Made by a program: the position numbers and the translations under genes | Shown: positions 27,591 to 35,733 of the stretch, piece by piece | Layout: every line of letters begins with the position of its first letter | Position numbering within the stretch: position 1 is the stretch's first letter | Assembly: GCA_965214615.1 (NCBI GenBank) | Contig: OZ243952.1 | Coordinates: 62,001-126,000 of the forward strand | Origin: CBDAUN01 sp965214615 | Lineage (GTDB): Bacteria > Pseudomonadota > Gammaproteobacteria > Arenicellales > JAJDZL01 | DNA: 64,000 bases | Reading direction: 5' to 3' | Notes under the pieces: generated by a model | Told to the model about the DNA's origin: nothing | Database searches by the model: none | Seen by the model: the letters and a program-made list of their open reading frames with translations, nothing else

Positions 27591-28682
27591 ATGAAAGATT
27601 CACTTCGACATAAACTTGGCATGCTGGCTGAAAAGCAGCACGAGCTGAATGCGCGGCTGTCCGATCCCCAGGTCATTCAGAATATGGATCTTTTCCGAGA
27701 ACTGTCCATTGAGCTGGCCGATATTTCGCAGGTTGTCGCAAAGTATGAGCACCACACGGCTTTAGAACGTGAAATTCAGGAGGCAACCGTGATGCTCGAA
27801 GACGACGATCCGCAAATTCAGGAGCTGGCGCAGTCCGAACTGGCGCAGCTCAGACAGCAGCTTGAAACCGCGCTTGAAGACCTGCACCATCTTCTGCTGC
27901 CAAAGGACCCGAACGATTCGCGCAACATCTATCTGGAAATCCGTGCCGGGACCGGAGGCGACGAGGCCGCGCTTTTTGCCGGCGACCTTTTGCGCATGTA
28001 CAAGCTCTATGTTCAATCCCGCGGCTGGAAAGGCGATATCGTCAGCGCCAGCGAAGGCGAATACGGCGGATACAACAAGGTGATCGTGCGCGTTGTAGGA
28101 CGCGGCGCGTATTCGCGGCTGAAATTCGAATCGGGCGCGCACCGGGTTCAGCGCGTCCCCAAGACCGAGGCGCAAGGCCGAATTCATACTTCGGCGTGCA
28201 CGGTGGCCATTCTGCCCGAGGCCGACAAGATCGACGATGTCCAGATCAACCCGCAGGACTTGCGCGTTGACACGTTCCGCGCATCGGGCGCCGGAGGCCA
28301 GCATGTGAACCGGACCGACTCGGCAGTGCGAATCACGCATTTCCCGACAGGAATCGTTGTGGAGTGCCAGGACGAGCGTTCGCAGCACCAGAACCGCGCA
28401 CGCGCCATGGCCATGCTGCGCGCACGAATGCTGGAACAGGAGATTCGCAATCAGCAGGAGCAGCGCTCGGCCGCTCGAAAGCTGATGGTCGGCTCGGGCG
28501 ACCGGTCGGAAAGAATACGCACCTACAACTATCCGCAAGGCCGGGTCACCGACCATCGGATCAATCTGACACTCTACAAGCTCGAAGAAATCATGGCCGG
28601 CACGCTCGATTCGATCGTCGAGCCGCTGATCACCGAGTTTCAGGCGGCGCAAATGGCAGACATAGAAAGTTCGGATCAATGA
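27591..28682 (+). CDS. prfA: Peptide chain release factor 1
   Basis: Ribosome release factor for UAA and UAG. The start is the ATG at 27591 (MKDSLRHKLGM). The stop-codon recognition motif is PKT within QRVPKTEAQGRIHTS, a P-x-T form that marks RF1 rather than RF2, and the catalytic GGQ is in SGAGGQHVNRTDSAVRI. It is 363 residues, the normal length. It overlaps prmC by 4 bases (ATGA). Unlike most beta- and gammaproteobacteria, no glutamyl-tRNA reductase gene (hemA) precedes it; a divergent TPR gene is found instead. Confidence 0.95.
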   Translation: MKDSLRHKLGMLAEKQHELNARLSDPQVIQNMDLFRELSIELADISQVVAKYEHHTALEREIQEATVMLEDDDPQIQELAQSELAQLRQQLETALEDLHHLLLPKDPNDSRNIYLEIRAGTGGDEAALFAGDLLRMYKLYVQSRGWKGDIVSASEGEYGGYNKVIVRVVGRGAYSRLKFESGAHRVQRVPKTEAQGRIHTSACTVAILPEADKIDDVQINPQDLRVDTFRASGAGGQHVNRTDSAVRITHFPTGIVVECQDERSQHQNRARAMAMLRARMLEQEIRNQQEQRSAARKLMVGSGDRSERIRTYNYPQGRVTDHRINLTLYKLEEIMAGTLDSIVEPLITEFQAAQMADIESSDQ

Positions 28683-29551
28683 GCGGCTGCGCGCTTTCGA
28701 ACGCGACCATCAGTGAGGCCCGCCTCATAGCAAGACGCATGCTGAGCGGCGCCACCGAAACTGCGCGGCTTGATGCCGATGTCCTCATAGCGAGCGCATG
28801 CGGCGTGCAGCGCGATATGCTGCATGTCGATACGGCAACCCGGATCAGCGCACTTCAAGCGCAGCGGCTAGGCGACCTTCTGCGGCGAAGAAAGCACGGC
28901 GAACCGGTCGCCTACCTGACTTCGGTCAAGGATTTCTGGTCAATTGCGATGCGCGCTGCGCCCTCGGCCCTGATTCCGCGTCCGGAAACCGAACTGCTGG
29001 TCGAGCGCATTGTAGAGCGATGCGTCGGTACCGACGCACCTCGAATCGCCGACCTTGGCACCGGCTCAGGCGCCGTAGCCCTGGCAGTCGCAAGCGAAGT
29101 GCCAAACGCCCAAGTCATTGCGACAGACCTATGCGAAGACGCTCTTCGCCTAGCCGAGGATAACCGAAGCGCCCTTGAGTGCGACCGCGTGCAATTCCTC
29201 GCCTGCCGCTGGAGTACGGCGCTGGGTGAAACTTGCTTTGACGTGATTGGTGCAAACCCTCCCTACATCAGGGAAGACGATCCGTGTCTTGAAAGCGCGG
29301 CGCTTTCCTATGAGCCTCGCATCGCTCTGGTCGGCGGAGCCGACGGGCTTGAATGCATCACGCAGATTGCCGAAACCGCGCATCGGCATATGAATGACTC
29401 GGGCTGGCTGGTTCTGGAGCACGGCTGGGATCAGGGCGATGGGGTGCGCCGCCTGATGAACTCGTGCGGCTATGCGAATGTGCACACGCTGCGCGATCTT
29501 TCGGGAAACGAAAGAGTTACCGAGGGCCAGTGGTACGCAGTCGGAAGCTGA
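28679..29551 (+). CDS. prmC: Release factor glutamine methyltransferase
   Basis: N5-glutamine methyltransferase that modifies the GGQ glutamine of RF1 and RF2. Motif I is IADLGTGSGAVALAVAS, the acidic residue follows in VIATDL, and the NPPY catalytic motif is in VIGANPPYIRE. The N-terminal helical domain and 'PVAYLTSVKDFW' precede it. The ATG overlaps the prfA stop. Length 290 is typical. It converges on xthA with a 121-base gap. Confidence 0.93.
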   Translation: MSGCALSNATISEARLIARRMLSGATETARLDADVLIASACGVQRDMLHVDTATRISALQAQRLGDLLRRRKHGEPVAYLTSVKDFWSIAMRAAPSALIPRPETELLVERIVERCVGTDAPRIADLGTGSGAVALAVASEVPNAQVIATDLCEDALRLAEDNRSALECDRVQFLACRWSTALGETCFDVIGANPPYIREDDPCLESAALSYEPRIALVGGADGLECITQIAETAHRHMNDSGWLVLEHGWDQGDGVRRLMNSCGYANVHTLRDLSGNERVTEGQWYAVGS

Positions 29552-29672
29552 TCCGGACCCGCAAAGGCCGATTCACTCGCGGGTGATTCAGCAGCGGCCC
29601 TGCAGTTCCGGCTTGCCGGCGTCCAAAGCGCGATTCAGACTGTGTCAGGGACGCCCTTTGGCCAGCGGCATG

Positions 29673-30449
29673 CTAAATGCTGAACTTGGCGACTGCCGGC
29701 GCATGATCTGATGGCCGCTCGGCCTTGCGCGGCTCCTTGTCTATAAAGCTTGCCGTGCATTTCCCGGTCAATGCTCCGGTTGCTAGTATGTGGTCAATTC
29801 TCAGGCCCATATTGCGGCGAAACGCGGCAGCGCGGTAGTCCCACCAGGAAAACACTCCGGGCTCCTGGTCGAATTTCCGGAATGTGTCCTCGAATCCAAG
29901 TTGAACAAGGCGCTGAAACATTGCCCGTTCAGGTTCGCTGCACAGAATCTTACCTTTCCACAGTTCCGGGTCATGCACGTCCTCATCCGCCGGCGCAATG
30001 TTGAAATCACCGGTCACCACGACATGCTCATGCTGCTGAATCTGCTGCTTCAGGAATTCGAGCAATTGTTCAAGCCAGGCGAGCTTGTAGTGGTATTTTT
30101 CCGAACCCACCTCCGACCCGTTCGGCACATAGACATTGACGATTCGAACTGCGCCGCATGTCGCGGCGAGCACGCGGCGCTGAGGGTCATCAAATCCGGG
30201 CAGCTGCGTCACCGGGTCGCCTAATTCTTCGGCCGCTATGATGGCGACTCCGTTATAGGTTTTCTGGCCGCTGAATTGCAACGCATAGCCCCTGCTTAGA
30301 AAATCGTCCCTGGGAAACACGTCATCCTGGGTCTTGGTCTCCTGAAGGCACACCGCATCAGGCTTGTGAAGCTCTATCCAGTCCAGAACCTGGGACAGGC
30401 GGACTCTCAGTGAATTGACATTCCACGTGCAAATTTTCATATCCGGCAT
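29673..30449 (-). CDS. xthA: Exodeoxyribonuclease III (AP endonuclease)
   Basis: Mg-dependent DNA repair nuclease of the exonuclease III/EEP family. The metal-binding Asn is in TWNVNSLRVRL and the Glu in VCLQETK; the motif VVTGDFNIAPADEDVH and the C-terminal 'LRIDHILATG' and 'ERPSDHAPAVAKF' supply the remaining active-site Asp and His. Length 258 is normal. ATGs at 30449 and 30440 are both possible starts; the second gives the usual MKICTWN beginning. Confidence 0.92.
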   Translation of the reverse strand: MPDMKICTWNVNSLRVRLSQVLDWIELHKPDAVCLQETKTQDDVFPRDDFLSRGYALQFSGQKTYNGVAIIAAEELGDPVTQLPGFDDPQRRVLAATCGAVRIVNVYVPNGSEVGSEKYHYKLAWLEQLLEFLKQQIQQHEHVVVTGDFNIAPADEDVHDPELWKGKILCSEPERAMFQRLVQLGFEDTFRKFDQEPGVFSWWDYRAAAFRRNMGLRIDHILATGALTGKCTASFIDKEPRKAERPSDHAPAVAKFSI

Positions 30450-31518
30450 CCAGTTCAGTGTCGGGTCGGACTACGCAATGACGTATATCCAAATTCAGAC
30501 ACATCGGTCAAGCGCATAATATCAGGAGCGGCAGCCTGGTCGGCGCTATTGTGCTTTTAAAGGGCGAAAAAAAGTGGCTCCGGGGCTGCAGTGTCGAAGT
30601 CGGAATCGGCACCGCGGCATCGACTGGCGCGCGCCGGGCGGGACCGGGATGAGGCGCCCGTAAAAACAATCAGGAATCACCTTCGGGACATCCTCGGCGC
30701 AGGATGCTGATTTACCGGGTTCAATCGAACCAGGAAACCGATTCGCGCAGTCGCATTCTGTTCACTCGAAAATCCGCAGCGCAAATTGAATTTAGCGCAT
30801 TCGCAGGCGAAGCTGCGACGAAAGGGTACCGAATTGGAACCGTCGTTGATTCGAAAAGCATCTGTCTTTGAACGTCGCCGAAGGTGTTGATTCTCTACGG
30901 GCAGACGCCGCAGTTCCAGTCGACAGCGGGCGTGTCTAGAATTCTCGAGCTGGCTGACAGCGTGCTTTGACCGTAGCTCCCGGCTACGGGGATTTACCGA
31001 CTGATGTTCGAATCCGGAAGCAGATTTGCGCAAACATGCTGATTGAAGATCAATCAAACAATCAACAATATTAGACATTTAGAAGTTATAGGCCTGTCCA
31101 GTAAAATTCTTATGCCAATGGCGAAGACCACTGATCGATAGTCCGGGAAGGACAGTCGGCGTTGCACGTCTCTGGATTCAGCGACCGGCAGAGCATGCAC
31201 GCGGCCAACCCGATCGGGTCGATGTTTGCAGTGGGTCCGCTCGAACGTGTTCCAGGCGGTTCCAATGATGCCTGCGCCGCCGGAGTGCGTTGTTCAAGAT
31301 GTGCACGCTCGAAATGTCTGTGCAGAAGCGATGCAGGCGACTTTGCGAATTCGATTTGTCGGTAAGGCGATAGTGTGATTACAATACAAGGTCGGAATCG
31401 GGGCAGAGCAGTGAAACGACTGAATAACCGCTTTAACGCAATGCCCCGCCAAGCAAAATCTTGATTCCCCCAGCCAAGGCGGTTAGCGGGGATAAACCGA
31501 AATCCAACTCATTATCCG
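30450..31518. other. Long intergenic region with no recognisable gene
   Basis: About 1.07 kb without a supported gene. A minus-strand frame at 30677-31078 (133 codons) is Arg/Ser/His-rich, starts in AT-rich DNA and resembles no family. A separated inverted repeat, CCCCGC (31444-31449) and GCGGGG (31486-31491), lies just before the pentapeptide-repeat gene. A promoter-like pair is listed separately at 31356-31385. Confidence 0.4.
31356..31385 (+). promoter_or_regulatory. Candidate sigma-70 promoter for the pentapeptide-repeat gene
   Basis: TTGTCG (31356-31361) and TACAAT (31380-31385) with an 18-base spacer lie about 135 bases before the ATG at 31519. The same hexamer pair and spacing is seen upstream of the M23 peptidase gene. 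Confidence 0.4.
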
Positions 31519-32649
31519 ATGAAACCAAGAATTTACACAATCATTCTACTTACCTCACTATCTTCACAATCGGCAAATGCGGATGCCATTGAGGAATGCA
31601 TGAACCGGGCGCACCGCGTGTCTGTTGAAATTGCCGATCTGGAAAGGGAGCATATGCATTCAAAGCATCTATGGCAAGCCGAAGTCGACAGGAATCGCCC
31701 ACCTGGAAAAAAGCTAATCTACAAATACTCTGCGCGCCACTCCAGACACTTGAGCCATCGTAAACTTTCGCGCTCAATAGACAAGCTGTTGGATGAGGCG
31801 GGCTTTCGCAATGCGCCGAGCAGCCCCTACGATCTCGGTGAATATGGCACCCACAGGATTAGCGAGGCAAGCCGTGCCAAAAACAAGCGAATCTGGAGAG
31901 ACTGGGACAGGACTTCTAAAAAATGGCTAGACAGCAAAGACCGTGTCAAGGATGAATACCTGGATGTCTATGCTGAAGAACACAACAAAATCGCGCTCAA
32001 AGCTGTCAACCGCGCCTGGAAGGGCACCTACGACTGGCTCTACTCCGACCTTAAGCAGAATTGCACAAACGATCCTGCCGATTGTCATGGCGATGTTGAC
32101 ATAGACCCGTCGACCGGCATCGTATTCAACCAGGACACGAGCCGCAGTGTCGATCTTTCGCTATGTGCATTGAAAGGATTCCCTGGGGCAAATTTCGCCA
32201 AGAAAGACCTTCAGGGCGTGAATCTTGAAAATTTGAATTTGCAAGGCGCAGACTTTCGCAGGGCAAATCTTGCCGGGGCGAATCTTGCCGGGGCAAATCT
32301 GCAAAGTGCACGATTCGACCGGGCAAACTTGACCGGCGCTGTACTGTCCCAAGCAAATTTGGAAGCGGCCAGTCTTGCCAGGGCAGATCTGGAGAAGGCG
32401 GATCTTTCCGGCTCAAATCTGACCGGGGCGACACTCACGAAAGCCGCCATGGGCGCAACCCGTCTCACGGGCGCGACGCTCAAGGGTGCCAAGTTTATCG
32501 GCGCCCGCGTCACCGTCGAGCAACTTTCCGCCGCGAACTGGTCCGGAGCGATCGTCGAAAAAAAGCAGGCCAAGGCGCTCAACGATCTGAACAGCGGATG
32601 GGAGGCGAGCACTCAATCCGTTCCATCCGAACCAATCGGCAATCAGTAG
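31519..32649 (+). CDS. Exported pentapeptide-repeat protein with a charged helical N-terminal domain
   Basis: A 376-residue protein with a signal peptide (residues 1-20, cleavage after ANA). Residues 25-185 are highly charged and helical, rich in Trp, Lys and Arg, with no domain I know; four Cys (27, 182, 189, 216) could form disulfides in the periplasm. Residues 220-342 are a run of pentapeptide repeats of the A-(D/N)-L-x-x type (RANLAGANLAGANLQSARF), which fold as a right-handed quadrilateral beta-helix. The function is unknown; cytoplasmic pentapeptide proteins can protect gyrase, but this one is probably exported. Confidence 0.8.
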   Translation: MKPRIYTIILLTSLSSQSANADAIEECMNRAHRVSVEIADLEREHMHSKHLWQAEVDRNRPPGKKLIYKYSARHSRHLSHRKLSRSIDKLLDEAGFRNAPSSPYDLGEYGTHRISEASRAKNKRIWRDWDRTSKKWLDSKDRVKDEYLDVYAEEHNKIALKAVNRAWKGTYDWLYSDLKQNCTNDPADCHGDVDIDPSTGIVFNQDTSRSVDLSLCALKGFPGANFAKKDLQGVNLENLNLQGADFRRANLAGANLAGANLQSARFDRANLTGAVLSQANLEAASLARADLEKADLSGSNLTGATLTKAAMGATRLTGATLKGAKFIGARVTVEQLSAANWSGAIVEKKQAKALNDLNSGWEASTQSVPSEPIGNQ

Positions 32650-32933
32650 TTCCCGTCAGTGTGTACAGAACCCAATCACGCATTCCGAGGAATTTTCTTC
32701 AGAAATTTGCGGGCCGCATCGGCGGCTTTGGCGTGGCTGGCATACAATTCGACACGGGTTCTGCACCCGGTTGCGCACACAGAGTCATTCGAACCGTTTC
32801 AGGTTCATTTCCAGATTGGAAAATACCGGCTGTCCTTGCGGCCGGCCGAGCTTGCCTGGCGGCGATACGCGAAGGGGCGCGGGCTGGCCTCCCGCAATTT
32901 GCTTCGTGTGATGAAAGGCGCTTTGAACGCCCG

Positions 32934-32961
32934 TTCATTCATATTCCAGACACGGTATAAT
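32934..32961 (+). promoter_or_regulatory. Candidate promoter of tRNA-Met
   Basis: TTCATT (32934-32939) and a perfect TATAAT (32956-32961) with a 16-base spacer end 21 bases before the tRNA gene. The -10 element is strong and the -35 is poor. The rest of 32650-32982 holds no convincing gene. Confidence 0.45.
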
Positions 32962-32982
32962 TGCCGTTTCTTTCACGATTGC

Positions 32983-33059
32983 GGCTATGTAGCTCAGATG
33001 GTTAGAGCACGGCACTCATAATGCCGGGGTCGGTGGTTCGAGTCCACCCATAGCCACCA
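32983..33059 (+). tRNA. tRNA-Met (anticodon CAU, elongator type)
   Basis: A 77-base cloverleaf with encoded CCA. Acceptor arms are GGCTATG and CATAGCC, the D-stem is GCTC/GAGC, the anticodon stem is CGGCA/TGCCG around the loop CTCATAA (anticodon CAT at 33017-33019), and the T-stem GGTGG/CCACC encloses TTCGAGT. The fully paired first acceptor position (G1-C72) rules out an initiator tRNA. A tRNA-Ile with lysidine-modified CAU is less likely, given the close match to elongator tRNA-Met sequences. Confidence 0.95.
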
Positions 33060-33125
33060 TTTCCTAGCCGCGCACTGCTTTGTTCGCCCTGAGTAACCAC
33101 CCTTTCGCTCGCCGGCCGCGATACG

Positions 33126-33842
33126 ATGAGTCAATTCGACAATAGCGAATGCGAAGCGGCGAAGTTCGTCGAATCCTGCGCTGCCGAACTGGTCGACCGG
33201 CTCTGCGACTTTGATATTTCGCCGCGCAAAGTGCTGAATGTCGGCATTGTGCCGGAGTCCTTTGCCCGCCTGCTGGATCGAGTACGCCCCGATACAGCAT
33301 GGGTTGCACTTGCAGACTTCCCGCCGGACGCGCAGCCCGAGCCGGAGAGGCGCGTCGATTTGGCGGTCGTCAATGTGCCCGATGCCGCCCATCACGATCT
33401 GGTCGCTTTGTTCGCCGACTGCAAGAGGGTGCTGAATGACAGCGGCGTCCTGCTGGCGGCGGTCTTAGGAACCGGCACATTCAACGGCCCGACTGCCGAA
33501 GCACCTAGTTCAGGCGTCCATGACATGCGCGATCTTGGAGACATGCTGGCAAGGCAGGGCTACATGAATCCGGTGGTCGACGCAGAACGCGTTGCGATGA
33601 GCCGCGAGAGCGCGGCCGATTTGATTCGGCAACTTGCGGATATGGGGTGCCTCACGCTGTCTGAAAGCGCGGTCACGCATTTATCAGCACCAAGGCATCC
33701 GGTTGCCGAGGCATCCGGACAGCAGGCACAAATCGAAGTAATTTACGCGATTGCGTGGAATCGCGAGCAAAGCACGGGTTCTGTGCGAATCGGTTTCACA
33801 GCTCCAGGCGACGTCGCGGGATTCGGTCCGCAAGCGCCATAG
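33126..33842 (+). CDS. BioC/NDUFAF5-like methyltransferase-fold protein with a degenerate SAM motif
   Basis: A 238-residue protein whose order of elements follows BioC-type malonyl-ACP methyltransferases: a motif I position reading VLNVGIVPESFARLL, a 'DLAVVNV' strand, 'KRVLNDSGVLLAAVLGTGTF', then 'HDMRDLGDMLARQGYMNPVV' and a helix with 'DLIRQLADMGCLTLSE'. The last two segments are very characteristic of BioC and NDUFAF5 relatives. However, the glycine loop of motif I (usually D-x-G-C-G-x-G) is replaced by NVGIVPE, so SAM binding is doubtful. No other biotin genes are near. Confidence 0.6.
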   Translation: MSQFDNSECEAAKFVESCAAELVDRLCDFDISPRKVLNVGIVPESFARLLDRVRPDTAWVALADFPPDAQPEPERRVDLAVVNVPDAAHHDLVALFADCKRVLNDSGVLLAAVLGTGTFNGPTAEAPSSGVHDMRDLGDMLARQGYMNPVVDAERVAMSRESAADLIRQLADMGCLTLSESAVTHLSAPRHPVAEASGQQAQIEVIYAIAWNREQSTGSVRIGFTAPGDVAGFGPQAP

Positions 33843-34580
33843 GCGGACGCAACCGGATGCTGGCATCACACCGCTTTGCATCTGACCGGCGTACGGGATC
33901 ATGTTCCTCAACATTTGCTTGCCGATCGGGTCCTAAGCTGAAGTTCTGGAGCATATTTGACGCTAAGTGTTGGATATAAGAGAATTACCCGACGAGTCAT
34001 TTTTCGCCTTTCTGCCTACATTTGCCGCTTCCTGAGCGTGCGATTCGTATCCGGGGAATGCTGCATAGCTAGGACAGATTGAAAATGTCCGAAATATGTG
34101 TCATCAATCAGACATGGCAGCATTGAAACAAAATTCCGGCTTGCGGTCCGCCATCCTCGCACGGGCGACGTTCAGCCCAGACGATGTCCGGGCTTCTCGG
34201 CGACTTTGCCGATCACCGCGGCAACGCGGCCGCGTGCACCCGTCGCGTGATCTTAAAAATTCTCGGGAATCAAGTCCGAGACACTTTTCGATTCGGTACG
34301 TATTACGCCGATCAGGCTAGACAGCAGTTTCGACAGGTTCGCCAGGGCTGTAATTTGTTATTTTTAGTCTTGCCATCAGGATTCGCGCCTCGACAGCAAA
34401 CGTTGAATGACGGTTGTCGGCGCTTTCAAAACACATAGGCATGTGCCACACCCCGCAATCGCCCCGTTTCGGGAATTCCAGTTCAATCCGGCGGCCGGCA
34501 ATGGTGTATCATCGGCGGCGTATTGCCCGGCCAACACCTGCAGATCGCAACACCTGCAAATCAAGAACAGGAGACAATCA
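33843..34580. other. Intergenic region without recognisable genes
   Basis: About 740 bases between the BioC-like gene and arsI. Short plus-strand frames (for example 34096-34320 and 34184-34438) have no domain and are Arg-rich. It presumably contains the arsI promoter. I could not find a convincing ArsR-type operator, and there is no arsR gene. Confidence 0.4.
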
Positions 34581-34985
34581 ATGAAAGTTCACATTTCGAT
34601 GGCGGTGAAAGACTTCGAAACTTCGCTGGCGTTCTACTCGAATCTATTTCAGCAGCAACCCAAGGTGCAAAGAGACGGATACGCCAAATGGGACGTAGAA
34701 AGACCGTCTGTCAATTTTGTCATTGAGCACAGCAGTGACCGCGAAGGAGTCGACCATCTCGGAATTCAGGCTGATTCGGATGATGAACTTCAAAGCCTTG
34801 CCGAACGGGTGCGTGATTCAGGGCAGCCCTTCATGGAAATGGAACGCATCGACTGCTGCCATGCAACCATGGACAAAGCCTGGGTAAAAGGTACGGCCGA
34901 TGAGAAATGGGAAGTCTTTCTGACGCACCGCCACGACCTCGACAGCTACGGCGAAACCCAGCGCGAAGCGCTAGAGGCGCTTTAA
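34581..34985 (+). CDS. arsI: ArsI/CadI family glyoxalase-fold protein (probable C-As lyase)
   Basis: A 134-residue vicinal-oxygen-chelate protein. Metal ligands typical of the fold are His4, His59 (VDHLGIQ) and Glu111 (WEVFL). The vicinal Cys pair Cys92-Cys93 in MERIDCCHATMDKAWV matches the thiol pair that binds trivalent organoarsenicals in ArsI, the Fe-dependent enzyme that splits the C-As bond of methylarsenite. The start has a good site, AGGAGA, 8 bases upstream of the ATG. The aquaglyceroporin gene follows after 22 bases, supporting an arsenic role; a cadmium-induced relative (CadI) is the alternative. Confidence 0.82.
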   Translation: MKVHISMAVKDFETSLAFYSNLFQQQPKVQRDGYAKWDVERPSVNFVIEHSSDREGVDHLGIQADSDDELQSLAERVRDSGQPFMEMERIDCCHATMDKAWVKGTADEKWEVFLTHRHDLDSYGETQREALEAL

Positions 34986-35007
34986 TCGCCTAGACGGCGC
35001 TCTGCGC

Positions 35008-35691
35008 ATGGAACGAGACAACCTGCACGCAGCCCTTTTTTCCGAGTGGCTGGGCACCGCACTGCTGCTTGCCACAGTCATCGGCTCGGGAATCATGGGA
35101 GAGACCCTGGCTGGCGGAAACGTCGCTATTGCGCTATTGGCCAACACCGTTGCCACCGGCGCCATCCTGATCGTTCTGATCACAATGCTCGGGCCGGTAT
35201 CCGGCGCACACTTCAATCCGGCAGTTTCGCTGGTGTTTGCGCTCAAGGGAGATATTTCATGGCCGCGCTGCGGCGGATTCGTCGCAATGCAGATTCTAGG
35301 AGGCATAGCGGGCATGCTGGCCGCCCATTTGATGTTCGAGGAACCGGTATTCCAACTGTCGGAGAAACTGCGAACCGGAGGCGCCCAATGGTTCTCCGAA
35401 GGGATCGCCACGTTTGGTCTCGTGCTGACCATTCTCGCCACCTTGCGAGCCCGTGCCTCTGCGGTCCCCATGGCCGTGGGCCTGTACATTACCGCGGCCT
35501 ACTGGTTTACCGCATCGACATCGTTTGCAAATCCTGCCGTAACCATAGCGCGCAGTCTGACCGACACATTTTCCGGAATCTATCCGGCGCACGCGCCGAT
35601 GTTCATCGTTGCTCAGATTATCGGGGCTGTCGTTGCTCTTGCGGCATGCAACAGACTGTACGGAAAGAACGGCTCGTCTTGCGACACCTGA
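35008..35691 (+). CDS. aqpS: MIP-family channel, AqpS-like (arsenic efflux aquaglyceroporin)
   Basis: A 227-residue inner-membrane channel with six membrane segments and both NPA boxes: HFNPAVS (Asn70-Ala72) and FANPAVT (Asn175-Ala177). The residue after the second NPA, normally the selectivity-filter Arg, is Val178. The same replacement is known in Sinorhizobium AqpS, which lets arsenite and methylated arsenicals pass. Together with arsI upstream it suggests that arsenite released by ArsI leaves the cell by passive flow. No arsR, arsC or arsM gene is adjacent. Confidence 0.82.
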   Translation: MERDNLHAALFSEWLGTALLLATVIGSGIMGETLAGGNVAIALLANTVATGAILIVLITMLGPVSGAHFNPAVSLVFALKGDISWPRCGGFVAMQILGGIAGMLAAHLMFEEPVFQLSEKLRTGGAQWFSEGIATFGLVLTILATLRARASAVPMAVGLYITAAYWFTASTSFANPAVTIARSLTDTFSGIYPAHAPMFIVAQIIGAVVALAACNRLYGKNGSSCDT

Positions 35692-35733
35692 TAGCGACGA
35701 AACTACAAGCCGCCACAGCCATCGGCCATTGCC

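Noticed and set aside
27762..28679. A 305-codon minus-strand frame antisense to prfA
   Set aside because: prfA is complete and has the GGQ and P-x-T motifs; the antisense product has no family features.
29618..29655. Inverted repeat GGCGTCC/GGACGCC between prmC and xthA as a terminator
   Set aside because: The 24-base loop is too long and no T-run follows on either strand.
30677..31078. A 133-codon minus-strand frame in the long gap after xthA
   Set aside because: The product is Arg/Ser/His-rich with low complexity, no ribosome-binding site is seen and no domain is recognised.
31444..31491. Inverted repeat CCCCGC/GCGGGG before the pentapeptide-repeat gene as a riboswitch or small RNA
   Set aside because: Only six base pairs with a loop of about 36 bases and no known riboswitch core could be matched.
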